In this document: in pieces, positions 1 to 11,463 of the stretch
How positions within the stretch are numbered: position 1 is the stretch's first letter
Layout of the letters: every line of letters begins with the position of its first letter
Origin: Mammaliicoccus stepanovicii
Lineage (GTDB): Bacteria; Bacillota; Bacilli; Staphylococcales; Staphylococcaceae
DNA length: 36,647 nt
Direction of reading: 5' to 3'
Assembly: GCF_002902525.1 (NCBI RefSeq)
Contig: NZ_PPQZ01000008.1
Span: forward strand, 1-36,647
Made by a program: the position numbers and the translations under genes
The notes under the pieces: generated by a model
What the model was told of the DNA's origin: nothing
Databases searched by the model: none
The model's input: only the letters and a program-made list of their open reading frames with translations

Positions 1-40
1 GTTGGGCTTACGTTCCGCGAGAGTAGGACGTTGCCGGGCA
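1..40 (+). rRNA. rrf: 5S ribosomal RNA, 3' end (partial)
   Basis: The first 40 bases are the 3' third of a 5S rRNA. They hold the loop E strand GCGAGAGTAGG and the closing helix strand GTTGCCGGGC, which pairs with the TCTGGTGAC that opens 5S genes (seen at the other end of this window). The 5' part lies outside the window. The exact 3' end is set to within 1-2 bases by analogy with staphylococcal 5S rRNA. An intrinsic terminator follows within 35 bases, so this is probably the last gene of an upstream rRNA operon. Confidence 0.93.
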
Positions 41-72
41 AGTAATAAAAATGGATGCGATGAGCCGCACTC

Positions 73-98
73 GAGACCTGTTAGGTCTCTTTTTTTTG
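73..98 (+). terminator. rRNA operon terminator
   Basis: A hairpin with arms GAGACC and GGTCTC around a 5-base loop is followed by a run of eight T. It closes the rRNA operon whose 5S gene ends at about position 40. Confidence 0.9.
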
Positions 99-106
99 GT
101 TGTATT

Positions 107-135
107 TAGACGTTTACATTTATCATTGTTATAAT
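107..135 (+). promoter_or_regulatory. Candidate sigma-A promoter for the decarboxylase-tmk group
   Basis: A perfect -10 box TATAAT (130-135) lies 33 bases before the first start codon, just after the rRNA terminator. The best -35 with 17-base spacing is a weak TAGACG (107-112). The -10 and the location between a terminator and the first gene support it; the -35 does not. Confidence 0.5.
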
Positions 136-167
136 GAGGGAAAATCTTTAATTGAGGTACTTTAATT

Positions 168-1511
168 ATGAGTTTAAACAAAAAACTTAAATCATTGAAA
201 GCAAATCGTGCAATTTCATTACATGTCCCAGGTCATCACAATAATACAATTGGAAATTTAAAGGATTTAAATTTAGATATGGATATGACGGAAATAACGG
301 GATTAGATGATTTGCATCAACCTGAAAGTTGTATAAAAACGAGTATGGAACAAATGGATAGGTACCCAGGGTATAGTGCGCAATATTTAGTGAATGGCAC
401 GACAGTAGGTATTTTATCTACTATTTATGCTGTAGCACATTTAGAAGGCGAGATATTGATACCTAGAAATGCACATAAATCTATATATAACGGTCTGAGT
501 TTAACACAACAGAAGGCACGATGGATGGCTATGACAGTATCTTCAAAAACTAAAGAATATGATGGCGTTAAAGGTTTAGAGCAGTTAGATTTGTCTAAAG
601 TAAAGTTGGCGATATTTACATATCCTAATTATTATGGAGAAACTTTTGAAATCGAAAAGTGTATCAAAATATTAAAAGAACATAACATACCAATATTAGT
701 AGATGAAGCACATGGTGCACATTTTGGTATCAGTTCATATTTTCCAAAATCATCTTTAGAATATCAAGCAGATATCGTCGTTCAGTCTTATCATAAAACG
801 TTGCCAGCTTTAACGATGGGATCTGTTATATACATAAAAAACACATTAGAATTCAAGCATATCATTCAAGAACATTTAAGTATGTTACAGTCTTCTAGTC
901 CTTCTTACCTGATTATGAGTAGCTTAGAGTATGCGGAAGAATTTTATAAACAATATAATGATGAGAAGTTTCAGCTCAATAGAAATCTATTGATAAAATG
1001 TTTAGAAAGTAAAGGTTTTACAGTGGGAAGACTGACGGACCCTCTAAAATTAATTGTGTCACAAAGATGTTTATCTGGTTTTGCTGTACAAAATATATTC
1101 GAAGAGGCAAATATTTATGTAGAGCTTAGTAATCATGACTTCGTATTGCTTGTTCTGCCACTTTGGGATATATCAGACCACTTTCCGTTTGATGAGTTGC
1201 TACAAAGAATTCAAAATTTTAATTTAAATATAAAAGAAGTGAAGAGCTATACAGAAACAATTGAGTTGCCAACTGACTCAATTGAATGTTCAATTGGAAA
1301 ATTGAATAATCTTGTAACAATACCAATAGAACAGGCAATCGGAAGCGTGTCTGGTACTAATATCATACCTTATCCACCAGGTATACCTGTCATCCTAAAA
1401 GGTGAACTTATAACTAAAGAGGTTGCAGATTCTCTTTTACAATGGATAGAAAGTGGTGGTAGAGTGGAAGGTATAATAAATAAGCAAATAAAGGTAAAGG
1501 GTGAAGAATGA
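168..1511 (+). CDS. Orn/Lys/Arg decarboxylase family protein (YaaO-like)
   Basis: This 447-residue protein belongs to the fold-type I PLP-dependent basic amino acid decarboxylases. The cofactor site is visible as SYHKTLPALT, with the Schiff-base lysine at about K210, and the upstream VDEAHGAH motif (D179, H182) stacks on and binds the PLP ring. A short C-terminal domain carries the family's PYPPGIP segment. Its place directly before tmk matches B. subtilis yaaO. Substrate cannot be read from sequence: arginine, lysine or ornithine are all possible, and some family members are poorly characterised. ATG is preceded by TTGAGGTAC. The last base of its stop codon abuts the tmk start, so the two are very likely cotranscribed. 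Confidence 0.88.
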   Translation: MSLNKKLKSLKANRAISLHVPGHHNNTIGNLKDLNLDMDMTEITGLDDLHQPESCIKTSMEQMDRYPGYSAQYLVNGTTVGILSTIYAVAHLEGEILIPRNAHKSIYNGLSLTQQKARWMAMTVSSKTKEYDGVKGLEQLDLSKVKLAIFTYPNYYGETFEIEKCIKILKEHNIPILVDEAHGAHFGISSYFPKSSLEYQADIVVQSYHKTLPALTMGSVIYIKNTLEFKHIIQEHLSMLQSSSPSYLIMSSLEYAEEFYKQYNDEKFQLNRNLLIKCLESKGFTVGRLTDPLKLIVSQRCLSGFAVQNIFEEANIYVELSNHDFVLLVLPLWDISDHFPFDELLQRIQNFNLNIKEVKSYTETIELPTDSIECSIGKLNNLVTIPIEQAIGSVSGTNIIPYPPGIPVILKGELITKEVADSLLQWIESGGRVEGIINKQIKVKGEE

Positions 1512-2132
<621 letters not shown>

Positions 2133-2147
2133 AATATGATATAATAA

Positions 2148-2495
<348 letters not shown>

Positions 2496-2503
2496 AAGTG
2501 ATG

Positions 2504-2527
2504 AGCTGCCATTAGTGCAGCTTTTTT
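2504..2527 (+). terminator. Intrinsic terminator after pstA
   Basis: Arms AGCTGC and GCAGCT around a 7-base loop are followed by six T. It lies between pstA and holB and ends about 20 bases before the holB start, so some read-through or an internal start must supply holB. Confidence 0.8.
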
Positions 2528-2546
2528 ATTGCAAGGAGCGTGCATA

Positions 2547-3473
2547 ATGCAATTAACAAAAGAAATCGATCATTTACTGAATGCTGATCAGTTATCACAT
2601 GCGTATTTATTCGAAGGGGATAATATGTTTGAAATGAAATCTACAGCAATGTATTTTGCTGAACGTATTTTATGCCAAAATGAAAGTACGTGCAAAGTAA
2701 AAGTTCAGACATTCAACCATCCTGATTTTGTATATGTTCAATCAGAAGAAACGACTATAAAGAAACAACAAATAGAAGAATTATTAAGAAAAATGAATCA
2801 AAAACCAATAGAAAGTCAATATAAAGTTTACATTATTGAAGCTTTTGATAAACTAACAGTACAGGGTGAAAATAGTATTTTGAAATTTTTAGAAGAACCA
2901 CCACCAAATACAATTGCCCTGTTACTTACAACTAAGAAAGATCAAATATTACCAACCATACATTCAAGATGTCAGCTTGTTCATTTTAAACCTTCATCAA
3001 AGGAAGCATATATCCAAGAATTAGAAGCCTCGGATGTTTCGTCTGCGATTGCTCATACGTTGAGTTTTGTTACATCTGATAAGGAAGAAGCACTCACTTT
3101 AATAGAAGAACAATCCTACATTCAAATTAGGAAGTCAGTAACGAAATTAGCTAACTTAATGATAAATGATCAGCAAAAGGCTATGATATATTTGATTGAA
3201 TGCATAAAAATTGCTAATTCACGCCCTTTACAGCAATTATTTTTAAATAGTTTAAATGCGTATTTTCAAGATTTATTGCATGCAAAAGTAGAATTAGATG
3301 TCACAAAAGCATATCCGGATTTGGAAACACAAATTGCGGAGATGTCGACAAAACTCACTTTAGATAATATCTCTAATTATATACAAGTAATAACTGAGGC
3401 GAATCGTAAATTAGCACAAAATGTTAATGCAACATTAGTACTCGAACAAATGGTTATAAACGGGAAGAGGTGA
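2547..3473 (+). CDS. holB: DNA polymerase III subunit delta'
   Basis: Clamp-loader subunit of the replicative polymerase, 308 residues. Recognisable family segments are the N-terminal LSHAYLFEG, NHPDF, the NSILKFLEEPPPN stretch, and the SRC motif in IHSRCQLVHF that supplies the arginine finger to the neighbouring clamp-loader ATPase. As is normal for delta' it is an AAA+ fold without a working Walker A. The zinc module looks degenerate: only two cysteines (LCQNESTC) precede NHPDF where many homologues have four. The start is set by AAGGAGCG six bases upstream of an ATG beginning MQLTKEIDHL; an upstream in-frame start would sit on that site. Confidence 0.94.
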   Translation: MQLTKEIDHLLNADQLSHAYLFEGDNMFEMKSTAMYFAERILCQNESTCKVKVQTFNHPDFVYVQSEETTIKKQQIEELLRKMNQKPIESQYKVYIIEAFDKLTVQGENSILKFLEEPPPNTIALLLTTKKDQILPTIHSRCQLVHFKPSSKEAYIQELEASDVSSAIAHTLSFVTSDKEEALTLIEEQSYIQIRKSVTKLANLMINDQQKAMIYLIECIKIANSRPLQQLFLNSLNAYFQDLLHAKVELDVTKAYPDLETQIAEMSTKLTLDNISNYIQVITEANRKLAQNVNATLVLEQMVINGKR

Positions 3474-3477
3474 TTAA

Positions 3478-4284
3478 ATGTATGAAATCATAGGTGTTCA
3501 ATTTCAAGAAGCTGGAAAAAAAGAATACTTCTCACCAAATGGGATTCGTTTCAAAGAAAATGATTTAGTAGTTGTTGAATCAAAACGTGGTATGGAGTTA
3601 GGTAGAGTTAAATTAACAAATAGACACGTTGGAAAAGATGATGTTGTATTACCTTTAAAAGAGGTTCTAAGACTCGCTACAGACGATGATATAGAAAAGT
3701 ATCAGTCTAATTTAAACGATGCTGAGGAAGCGTTAAACCTTTGTAAGGAAATGGTAGCAGCACATGAGTTGAATATGCGCCTAGTAAATTGCGAATATAC
3801 ATTAGACAAAAGCAAAGTAATCTTTAATTTTACTGCAGATGATAGAATTGACTTCAGAAATTTAGTGAAATCATTAGCATATGAGTTAAAGACACGAATA
3901 GAATTAAGACAAATAGGTGTAAGAGATGAAGCTAAATTATTAGGAGGAATAGGTCCATGTGGTCGTTCCTTATGCTGCTCTACATTTTTAGGTGATTTTG
4001 AACCAGTTTCAATTAAAATGGCGAAAGATCAAAACTTATCTTTAAACCCATCCAAAATTTCTGGGGCATGTGGTCGTTTAATGTGTTGCTTGAAATATGA
4101 GAATGATTACTATGAAGAAGTAAGAAATGAGTTGCCGGATGTTGGAACAGCAGTCGTTACACCTGAAGGAGACGGAAAAGTTGTAGGACTGAACATTTTA
4201 GATGTGACAATGCAAATTAAAGTTAAAGGTTTCGAACAACTTTTTGATTATAAACTAGATGAATTACTTGAAGTCCATTCATAA
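3478..4284 (+). CDS. ricT: RicT/YaaT, PSP1-domain iron-sulfur protein of the Y-complex
   Basis: A 268-residue PSP1 C-terminal-domain protein. In B. subtilis RicT joins RicA and RicF, carries [4Fe-4S] clusters, and modulates RNase Y mRNA processing. The cysteines are present in two groups: C161, C166, C167 (PCGRSLCC) and C198, C203, C204 (ACGRLMCC). The RicA and RicF partners are not in this window. The gene starts 4 bases after holB with AGAGGTGATT as the ribosome binding site, so the two are cotranscribed. Naming is by family; a role in this organism is inferred from B. subtilis. Confidence 0.92.
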   Translation: MYEIIGVQFQEAGKKEYFSPNGIRFKENDLVVVESKRGMELGRVKLTNRHVGKDDVVLPLKEVLRLATDDDIEKYQSNLNDAEEALNLCKEMVAAHELNMRLVNCEYTLDKSKVIFNFTADDRIDFRNLVKSLAYELKTRIELRQIGVRDEAKLLGGIGPCGRSLCCSTFLGDFEPVSIKMAKDQNLSLNPSKISGACGRLMCCLKYENDYYEEVRNELPDVGTAVVTPEGDGKVVGLNILDVTMQIKVKGFEQLFDYKLDELLEVHS

Positions 4285-4298
4285 GGGAGGATTTTATT

Positions 4299-4634
4299 GT
4301 GAATAGGGACGAGTTGTTTGATACAATAATGACTTTAGAAAATGAAATTAAACAAATTAATATTCATATGGAAAAATTAAAAAATCAAGCTGTCGAACTA
4401 GTTGAAGATAATGTGGCGCTTCAAATGGAGAATGAAAGTTTGAAAAGAGTAGTAGAATCAGAAGAAGTAGATAGCCAGAAAAAACCTAACAAAAAAGTAA
4501 GGCCATTACAAAGTAGAGATAATTTTGCGATGTTATATCATGAAGGTTTTCATATTTGTCGTGGTGAGCTATTTGGTAAACATAGACAAGGACAAGATTG
4601 TTTGTTCTGTTTAGAGGTGCTTAATAGAGAATAA
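4299..4634 (+). CDS. yabA: Replication initiation control protein YabA
   Basis: A 111-residue protein that, in B. subtilis, binds DnaA and the DnaN clamp and restrains over-initiation. The N-terminal half (residues about 1-55) is a predicted coiled coil for tetramerisation, rich in E, K, L and N. The C-terminal zinc module is visible as FHICRGE followed by CLFCLEVL. The start is GTG, preceded by AAGGGAGG, 14 bases after ricT. A terminator follows the stop codon immediately. Confidence 0.93.
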   Translation: MNRDELFDTIMTLENEIKQINIHMEKLKNQAVELVEDNVALQMENESLKRVVESEEVDSQKKPNKKVRPLQSRDNFAMLYHEGFHICRGELFGKHRQGQDCLFCLEVLNRE

Positions 4635-4639
4635 TTCAG

Positions 4640-4666
4640 TCAGGCATGTTATATGCCTGATTTTTT
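4640..4666 (+). terminator. Intrinsic terminator after yabA
   Basis: Arms TCAGGCAT and ATGCCTGA around GTTAT are followed by six T. It lies only a few bases upstream of the ribosome binding site of the next gene. Confidence 0.85.
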
Positions 4667-4681
4667 AAATGAGGTGAATTA

Positions 4682-5410
4682 ATGTTAAATGATGGTGAGA
4701 GATTAGACCAACTTATCAGAGAAGGATATGAAATCATACAAAATGATGAAGTATTTTCGTTTTCAACTGATGCATTGTTACTAGGACATTTTGTAAATAC
4801 TAGAAATAAAGATAAGGTAATGGATTTGTGTACAGGAAATGGGATTATTCCATTGTTATTGTCACATAAATCACAATCGGAAATCCAAGGTATAGAGATA
4901 CAAGAAGCATTAGTCAACATGGCTCAAAGAACAATCACACATAATCAGCTTGATCAACAAATCTCAGTGAACTTGTTAGATTTAAAACAGGTAGCACACA
5001 AATTTGAACCTTCAACATTTGATGTTGTGACGGTTAATCCACCCTATTTTAAAGAAAATCAACAAATGAAACATCAGAAAGAAGCACATAAGATTGCGAG
5101 ACATGAAATATATTGTACACTTGAAGATGTAGTACGTGCGAGTAAACATTTACTTAAACAAGGTGGTAAATTAATGATGGTTCATAGGGCGGAAAGATTG
5201 ATGGACGTCTTAAGTACATTTAGAATGTTTAATATTGAGCCTAAACGTTTAAGAATGGTGTATAGCACGCCTGCAAAAAATGAAGCTGTCACAATATTAG
5301 TAGAAGGTAGAAGTGGTGGTCAAGCTGGATTGAAAATTGAAAAACCATTTTACATTTATAATGAGCAAGGTGACTACTCTAATGAAATGAAGGAAGTCTA
5401 TTATGGGTAA
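4682..5410 (+). CDS. tRNA1(Val) (adenine(37)-N6)-methyltransferase-like protein (YabB)
   Basis: A 242-residue class I SAM-dependent methyltransferase. VMDLCTGNGIIPLLL (about residues 45-59) is the SAM-binding motif I, and VNPPYF (about 118-123) is the N6-adenine/small-domain catalytic NPPY motif. It belongs to the TrmN6/YabB group that methylates A37 of tRNA1(Val) in E. coli; the substrate here is by homology only. It follows a terminator but has AATGAGGTGAATTA as a good ribosome binding site. It overlaps the next gene by 8 bases. Confidence 0.88.
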   Translation: MLNDGERLDQLIREGYEIIQNDEVFSFSTDALLLGHFVNTRNKDKVMDLCTGNGIIPLLLSHKSQSEIQGIEIQEALVNMAQRTITHNQLDQQISVNLLDLKQVAHKFEPSTFDVVTVNPPYFKENQQMKHQKEAHKIARHEIYCTLEDVVRASKHLLKQGGKLMMVHRAERLMDVLSTFRMFNIEPKRLRMVYSTPAKNEAVTILVEGRSGGQAGLKIEKPFYIYNEQGDYSNEMKEVYYG

Positions 5411-5651
5411 CCACTATACATATATTTTAGAATGTAAAGATCAAACGCTATATACTGGTTACACAACAGATTTAGAAAGAAGAATTAAGATGCATAATGA
5501 AGGTAAAGGTGCTAAATATACTAAAATAAGACGACCTGTAAAGCTTGTTTACCATGAAGTATATGATAATAAGTCCGACGCCTTAAAACGAGAGTATGCA
5601 ATGAAACAATTGAGTCGAGCAAAAAAGCTCGCACTTATAAAGGAGGGGTAA
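5403..5651 (+). CDS. GIY-YIG nuclease-superfamily protein (UPF0213/YazA)
   Basis: An 82-residue single-domain GIY-YIG protein. The motif appears as YTYILECKD...LYTGYTTDLERRIKMHN, with the Y-x-G-x-T core and the conserved arginine, followed by GKGAKYTKIRRPVKLVY. This small family (B. subtilis YazA) has no well-established role; structure-specific nuclease activity is possible but unproven. It overlaps the upstream methyltransferase by 8 bases and ends one base before rsmI, so the three are one translationally coupled unit. Confidence 0.9.
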   Translation: MGNHYTYILECKDQTLYTGYTTDLERRIKMHNEGKGAKYTKIRRPVKLVYHEVYDNKSDALKREYAMKQLSRAKKLALIKEG

Positions 5652-5652
5652 T

Positions 5653-6495
5653 ATGTCTATATTATATTTAGTTGGTACGCCAATTGGCAATCTTGAAGAT
5701 ATAACATATCGAGCAGTAAGAATATTGACAGAAGCGGATTATATATTTTGTGAAGATACACGTGTTACAGCTAAATTATGCCAACATTATAGTATAAATA
5801 CGCCTTTGAAGTCTTACCACGAACATAATAAAGATAAAGCTTCTAAACAAATATTGGAATTACTAGATACTGATAAGACGGTTGCTTTAGTTTCGGATGC
5901 AGGTTGTCCATGTATTAGTGATCCTGGCTATGAATTAGTCAATCAAGCTCGAGATAAAGAAATACGTGTAGAAACAATACCGGGACCTAACGCTGCAATT
6001 ACAGCGCTTATGACGAGTGGTTTACCTTCTTATAAATTTGTGTTTTTAGGTTTTTTACCTAGGCAGGCAAAAGAAAAACATGATGTACTAGATAAATGGA
6101 TGCAAAGAGAATCTACCGTCATGATTTATGAATCGCCATACAGAGTTAAACAAACTGTAAAAGCAATAAGTGAAATAGATTCAAATAGGAAAATATCACT
6201 AGGTAGAGAGCTAACAAAAAAATTCGAGCAAGTTGTAACTGAAGAATCAACAATCATTGAACAAATGCTTGAGAGTGAAGAAATTCCTCAAAAAGGGGAG
6301 TTTGTGATATTGATACAAGGTCAGGACGAAAGTTTGCAAGATACAACATGGTGGGAAGAGATGAATTTAAAAGAACATGTTGAATTCTATGTTGAAAATC
6401 ATGAAATGCGATCAAAAGATGCAATTAAACAAGTATCTATAGATAGAAAAATGAAAAAAAGAGATGTATACGAAGCTTTTCATATACAAGAGTAA
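5653..6495 (+). CDS. rsmI: 16S rRNA (cytidine(1402)-2'-O)-methyltransferase
   Basis: RsmI uses SAM to 2'-O-methylate C1402 in the decoding centre of 16S rRNA. The protein has 280 residues. It opens with the tetrapyrrole-methylase-fold motif LVGTPIGNLEDITYRA, then EDTRVT, VSDAGCPCISDPGYEL and IPGPNA, all diagnostic of the family. AAGGAGGGG precedes the ATG. It is last in its transcription unit and faces abrB across a shared terminator. Confidence 0.96.
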   Translation: MSILYLVGTPIGNLEDITYRAVRILTEADYIFCEDTRVTAKLCQHYSINTPLKSYHEHNKDKASKQILELLDTDKTVALVSDAGCPCISDPGYELVNQARDKEIRVETIPGPNAAITALMTSGLPSYKFVFLGFLPRQAKEKHDVLDKWMQRESTVMIYESPYRVKQTVKAISEIDSNRKISLGRELTKKFEQVVTEESTIIEQMLESEEIPQKGEFVILIQGQDESLQDTTWWEEMNLKEHVEFYVENHEMRSKDAIKQVSIDRKMKKRDVYEAFHIQE

Positions 6496-6500
6496 AAAAA

Positions 6501-6548
6501 GACACCTAACTAAAAAATCATACTGATTTTTTAGAGGTGCCTTGATTT
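6501..6548. terminator. Bidirectional terminator between rsmI and abrB
   Basis: A long hairpin has arms CTAAAAAATCA (6510-6520) and TGATTTTTTAG (6524-6534), extended by CACCT (6503-6507) and AGGTG (6535-6539). It sits between convergent genes. On the plus strand the downstream T-run is modest (TTGATTTTT). On the minus strand TTTTTTT follows the outer arm, so it could serve both. Confidence 0.8.
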
Positions 6549-6593
6549 TTATATAAAGCTAAATACATTAGTTTTAGATTCGACTATTTATAT

Positions 6594-6866
6594 TTAAGAC
6601 TTTTTTTCAATTTCTGAAACTAGTTGTTTAGCGCCTTCTTTACTTAGCACGATTTTACCATCAGCTAATACAAAGTTATCTTCTGAAACATCACCAGTAA
6701 CTTGACAAGTCATAGTTGGAGAATATTTCTTTAGAATAATTTTGTCATCGTCAGTATAAATTTCTAGAGCATCTTTTTCAGCGATATCTAAAAGACGTCG
6801 TAATTCGATAGGGATTACAACGCGACCTAGTTCATCTACTTTACGTACAATTCCAGTTGATTTCAT
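6594..6866 (-). CDS. abrB: AbrB family transition-state regulator
   Basis: A 90-residue SpoVT/AbrB swapped-hairpin DNA-binding protein. The N-terminal half MKSTGIVRKVDELGRVVIP, followed by IELRRLLDIAEKDALEIY, is nearly identical to B. subtilis AbrB as I remember it, including the DNA-contacting arginines. The C-terminal half (MTCQVTGDVS, VLSKEGAKQLVSEI) also matches, with the conserved cysteine. The start beginning MKST is chosen by homology and has ACGGAGGTAAAGAG upstream. An in-frame ATG nine codons earlier would overlap the binding site. This is the only minus-strand gene in the window, in the same position (rsmI-abrB-metG) as in B. subtilis. Its regulon in a non-sporulating organism is unknown to me. 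Confidence 0.94.
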   Translation of the reverse strand: MKSTGIVRKVDELGRVVIPIELRRLLDIAEKDALEIYTDDDKIILKKYSPTMTCQVTGDVSEDNFVLADGKIVLSKEGAKQLVSEIEKKS

Positions 6867-6894
6867 CTCTTTACCTCCGTATAATATATCCATA

Positions 6895-6922
6895 ATTATC
6901 TAATTCGACATTCATTCGACAA
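6895..6922 (-). promoter_or_regulatory. abrB promoter with direct repeats
   Basis: Read on the minus strand, TTGTCG (6922-6917) and GATAAT (6900-6895) are separated by 16 bases. Two copies of TGTCGAAT overlap the -35 and spacer, 11 bases apart (6914-6921 and 6903-6910). One-turn spacing suggests a protein binding site on a single DNA face, possibly autoregulation; this is inference. Confidence 0.6.
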
Positions 6923-7021
6923 TTACATATTTAGAATACTAATACTTTTTGAAGAAATTGTCAATAAGAAAATATGTTGCATGCATTTAATTTTTTAATT
7001 TTCAGAAATCACCAAGAGTTA

Positions 7022-7069
7022 TTACCATATTAAGGTAATATTGAAAAAAACCTTAATTTTAGGTATATT
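7022..7069 (+). promoter_or_regulatory. metG promoter with flanking inverted repeats
   Basis: TTGAAA (7041-7046), 17 bases, TATATT (7064-7069) form a good sigma-A promoter starting about 24 bases before the metG ATG. An inverted repeat TTACC-N7-GGTAA (7022-7038) lies just upstream of the -35, and ACCT-N7-AGGT (7050-7064) fills the spacer. The leader is far too short for a T-box, so any control would act at the promoter. Confidence 0.65.
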
Positions 7070-7087
7070 ATATAGATAAGATATTAG

Positions 7088-9085
<1,998 letters not shown>

Positions 9086-9106
9086 CGATTAGAACGGAGG
9101 ATATGA

Positions 9107-9871
9107 ATGCTAATAGATACACATGTACATTTAAATGCTGATCAATACGATGATGATTTACAAGAGGTTATAGATAGAGCGTTAGAAGAAGGTATAGACA
9201 GAATGTTTGTCGTTGGTTTCGATACAAAAACAATTGAAAGAACGATGAAACTTATAGATCAATATGATTTTATTTATGGAATCATAGGATGGCATCCTGT
9301 TGACGCAATTGATTGTACAAATGAACGACTAGAATGGATAGAGAAGTTGTCAGCACATCCCAAAATCATTGGGATAGGTGAAATGGGCTTAGACTATCAT
9401 TGGGATAAATCGCCAAAGGACGTTCAAAAGGAAGTATTTAGAAAGCAAATTGCATTGGCCAAACGTGTTCAATTGCCTATTATAATCCATAATAGAGAGG
9501 CAACCCAAGACTGCGTAGACATCTTAAGAGAAGAAGATGCAAGTGAAGTTGGTGGTATTATGCATAGTTTTAGTGGTTCCCCAGAGATTGCAGATGAAAT
9601 ATTAAAAATGAATTTCTATGTTTCATTAGGTGGACCAGTTACTTTTAAAAATGCAAAACAGCCTAAAGAAGTTGCGAAACACGTACCAATTGATCGTTTA
9701 CTAGTTGAAACGGATGCACCATTTTTATCTCCTCATCCATATAGAGGTAAGAGAAATGAGCCTGCCCGTGTTAAATTAGTAGCTGAAGAAATTGCAGAAT
9801 TAAGAGGTATGACCTACGAAGAGGTTTGTAAAGTCACTACTGAAAATGCAGAAAGATTATTTAAAATATAA
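9107..9871 (+). CDS. TatD family metal-dependent hydrolase (YabD)
   Basis: A 254-residue TIM-barrel hydrolase. All TatD metal ligands are visible: H6 and H8 (DTHVHL), E92 (GEMGLDYH), H128 (IIHNRE), H153 (IMHSFSG) and D203 (ETDAPFLSPHPYRGKRNEP). Family members act as 3'-5' DNases or RNases in repair or RNA surveillance; the substrate here is not known. It begins 21 bases after metG with ACGGAGGATATGA upstream, and the metG-tatD pairing is conserved from Bacillus. Confidence 0.94.
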   Translation: MLIDTHVHLNADQYDDDLQEVIDRALEEGIDRMFVVGFDTKTIERTMKLIDQYDFIYGIIGWHPVDAIDCTNERLEWIEKLSAHPKIIGIGEMGLDYHWDKSPKDVQKEVFRKQIALAKRVQLPIIIHNREATQDCVDILREEDASEVGGIMHSFSGSPEIADEILKMNFYVSLGGPVTFKNAKQPKEVAKHVPIDRLLVETDAPFLSPHPYRGKRNEPARVKLVAEEIAELRGMTYEEVCKVTTENAERLFKI

Positions 9872-9875
9872 CAAT

Positions 9876-9910
9876 AAGATGCCCCGAAACGATTGTTTTG
9901 GGGCATCTTT
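9876..9910 (+). terminator. Strong hairpin between tatD and rnmV (terminator or attenuator)
   Basis: Fifteen-base arms (9876-9890 and 9895-9909, one G-T pair) close a GATT tetraloop, with the GC-rich core GCCCC/GGGGC. Only TTT follows before AAAG, so the T-run is weak. It ends 16 bases before the rnmV start codon, so it may attenuate or process the transcript rather than simply end it. Confidence 0.75.
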
Positions 9911-9925
9911 AAAGAAGGTAATAAG

Positions 9926-11364
<1,439 letters not shown>

Positions 11365-11369
11365 ATATA

Positions 11370-11398
11370 TTGACAATGCCTTCTCTAATTGATAAAAT
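11370..11398 (+). promoter_or_regulatory. veg upstream promoter (P1)
   Basis: TTGACA (11370-11375), 17-base spacer, TAAAAT (11393-11398). The -35 is consensus, and the -10 differs from consensus by one base. It lies exactly 40 bases upstream of a second promoter of the same design. Confidence 0.8.
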
Positions 11399-11409
11399 TT
11401 AAATTTTAT
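11392..11409. repeat. Perfect 18-bp palindrome between the veg promoters
   Basis: ATAAAATTTAAATTTTAT is its own reverse complement. It covers the -10 of the upstream promoter and ends one base before the -35 of the downstream one. It could be an operator or simply an AT-rich UP-like element. Confidence 0.6.
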
Positions 11410-11438
11410 TTGACAAAACCCCGTTGTAATAGTATAAT
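11410..11438 (+). promoter_or_regulatory. veg downstream promoter (P2), full consensus
   Basis: TTGACA (11410-11415), exactly 17 bases, TATAAT (11433-11438): a perfect sigma-A consensus, starting transcription about 20 bases before the veg ATG. The veg promoter of B. subtilis is likewise exceptionally strong. Confidence 0.92.
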
Positions 11439-11463
11439 TTTATACATAGCGAGGTGGGTCAAT

